DNA from: Axinella damicornis
Taxonomy: Eukaryota; Porifera; Demospongiae; Axinellida; Axinellidae
Assembly (NCBI GenBank): GCA_963931865.1
Contig: OZ007506.1
Location: 14,956,242 to 15,020,241 of the forward strand
Direction: 5' to 3'
DNA: 64,000 bases
Part shown: piece by piece, positions 63,272-64,000 of the stretch
Numbering within the stretch: position 1 is the stretch's first letter
Layout: every line of letters starts with the position of its first letter
Notes under the pieces: model-generated
Seen by the model: only the letters and a program-made list of their open reading frames with translations
What the model was told of the DNA's origin: nothing
The model's database searches: none
Translations under genes and position numbers: made by a program

Positions 63272-64000
63272 ACATGACTCACATGATCACCATGATGATC
63301 GTGATAGCTTACTACTATTGTGCATCCCTACGTATACAGGCAATAACACCTCGTGTACACGATGTCTCAATGGGAGGAGCGACCCAGCCCCATGGAGTTT
63401 GAGAGGTACCTTGCCTGGTTCCTCAATGACAGTCCCACCCAGACATGTGCAGCTGGGGGCCGTGCTGCTTTTAGCCCTGCAGTGCTACTCAACAAGGATA
63501 ACAAGACCATCAATGGTAAGTATCCTGACAATTTTACAGGAAGCATGTGACTAAGAACCTAGGGAGTGTTTTTTGCGTGTTACGTGCATCTTGCATTACT
63601 TCTCCTCCTTCCTCTCCCCGTCCAGGCTCCTATGTGATGACCTATCACACTATCCTCAAGAACTCTAGTGACTACATTGAAGCACTGCGCCATGCAAGGG
63701 AACTCGGGGCTAACCTGACCCACGTCCTCAACCAGACCGTTTTTCCCTACAGCGTCTTCTATGTCTACTATGAGCAGTATCTCACCACTATCCTTGACAT
63801 GGCCCTCAATCTTGGACTCTCCCTTGGTGGGTACCTGTAGCTCACTCCCTCCCTCCTTCCGTCCATGTCCCTCCCATGTCATCTTCCCACTCATTCCACA
63901 GGTGCTGTGTTCCTGGTGTCCATCCTTCTCTTGGGTCTGAACATCTGGGCTGCTATTATTGTCCTGGTCACAGTGGGCAGCATCATTGTGCACATGCTGG
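62447..64000 (+). CDS. NPC1: Niemann-Pick C1 protein (partial, interrupted by gap)
   Basis: Lysosomal cholesterol exporter. Exon from 62447 into the gap at 62929: the sterol-binding N-terminal domain, with GTCIWRGDCAPSYY, GEVCCDLSIALTLQDQI, LFSRCPACVKNFVNHFC and YANNLYNSCKSVQ. After the gap, exon 63340-63515 (FERYLAWFLNDSP, GGRAAFSPAV), exon 63626-63826 (YVMTYHTILKNSSDYIEALR, VFPYSVFYVYYEQYLT) and exon 63902 to the edge (hydrophobic AVFLVSILLLGLNIWAAIIV, a membrane helix). Phases of the last three agree. The jump from human residue about 150 to about 980 across only 200 N means several kilobases are missing or misassembled. The exon at 63340 also needs a 1-base change at the CCCC of 63388-63391 to connect NNTSCTRCLNGRSDP with MEFERYL. 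Signal peptide exon not found. Confidence 0.9.
62929..63128. other. Assembly gap of exactly 200 N
   Basis: A run of 200 Ns inside NPC1, followed by a short poly-G (about 63134-63147) and a poly-C of about 42 (63229-63271). The round number suggests a placeholder length. Confidence 0.98.
63229..63271. repeat. Poly-C run (about 42)
   Basis: Homopolymer close to the assembly gap; its length is unreliable. Confidence 0.9.

Overview
This is animal nuclear DNA. Genes have many short exons with GT/AG borders, introns are long and repeat-filled, and there are microsatellites, minisatellites and palindromic mobile elements in most gaps. Recognisable animal proteins are VPS41, glycerate kinase, ARL6IP4/SRp25, POLR3G, NPC1, a core-2-type GlcNAc transferase and a RasGRP-like C1 protein. 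The death domain plus coiled coil plus filamin-repeat architecture, a TKL-like kinase with a coiled coil, and intense foldback-element activity suggest a sponge or another early-branching marine invertebrate. The species cannot be fixed from the sequence. A 200-N gap and several long G or C runs show this is a draft assembly.

Layout. 1-7200 (minus): six phase-compatible exons of a death-domain / coiled-coil / filamin-repeat protein, running off the left edge. 7200-10860: no confident gene; hairpin repeats and a 670-bp TCC tract. 10863-12251 (minus): intronless GT14 N-acetylglucosaminyltransferase. 13757-35659 (plus): 25 VPS41 exons, then a phase-compatible exon joining to a coiled-coil protein kinase exon. 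The kinase reading frame is cut by a 1.13-kb near-perfect hairpin element, and the missing kinase C-terminus lies intact on its far side. 36954-42249 (plus): GLYCTK in five exons. 42578-45529 (minus): ARL6IP4-like gene in five exons, tail-to-tail with GLYCTK. 45530-49892: intergenic, with two near-identical 0.6-kb TIR elements in tandem. 49893-50660 (plus): POLR3G/RPC7. 50981-52247 (plus): three-exon Cys-rich gene resembling Pinocchio. 55392-57307 (minus): fragments of a RasGRP-like EF-hand/C1 gene. 57308-62446: repeats. 62447-64000 (plus): NPC1, interrupted by the assembly gap.

Most genes are unrelated housekeeping functions (endolysosomal traffic and cholesterol export, glycerate metabolism, splicing, Pol III transcription), so no functional cluster is implied. 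The most unusual objects are the apparent VPS41-kinase chimera, the hairpin element that splits the kinase, and the number of independent foldback families packed into introns.
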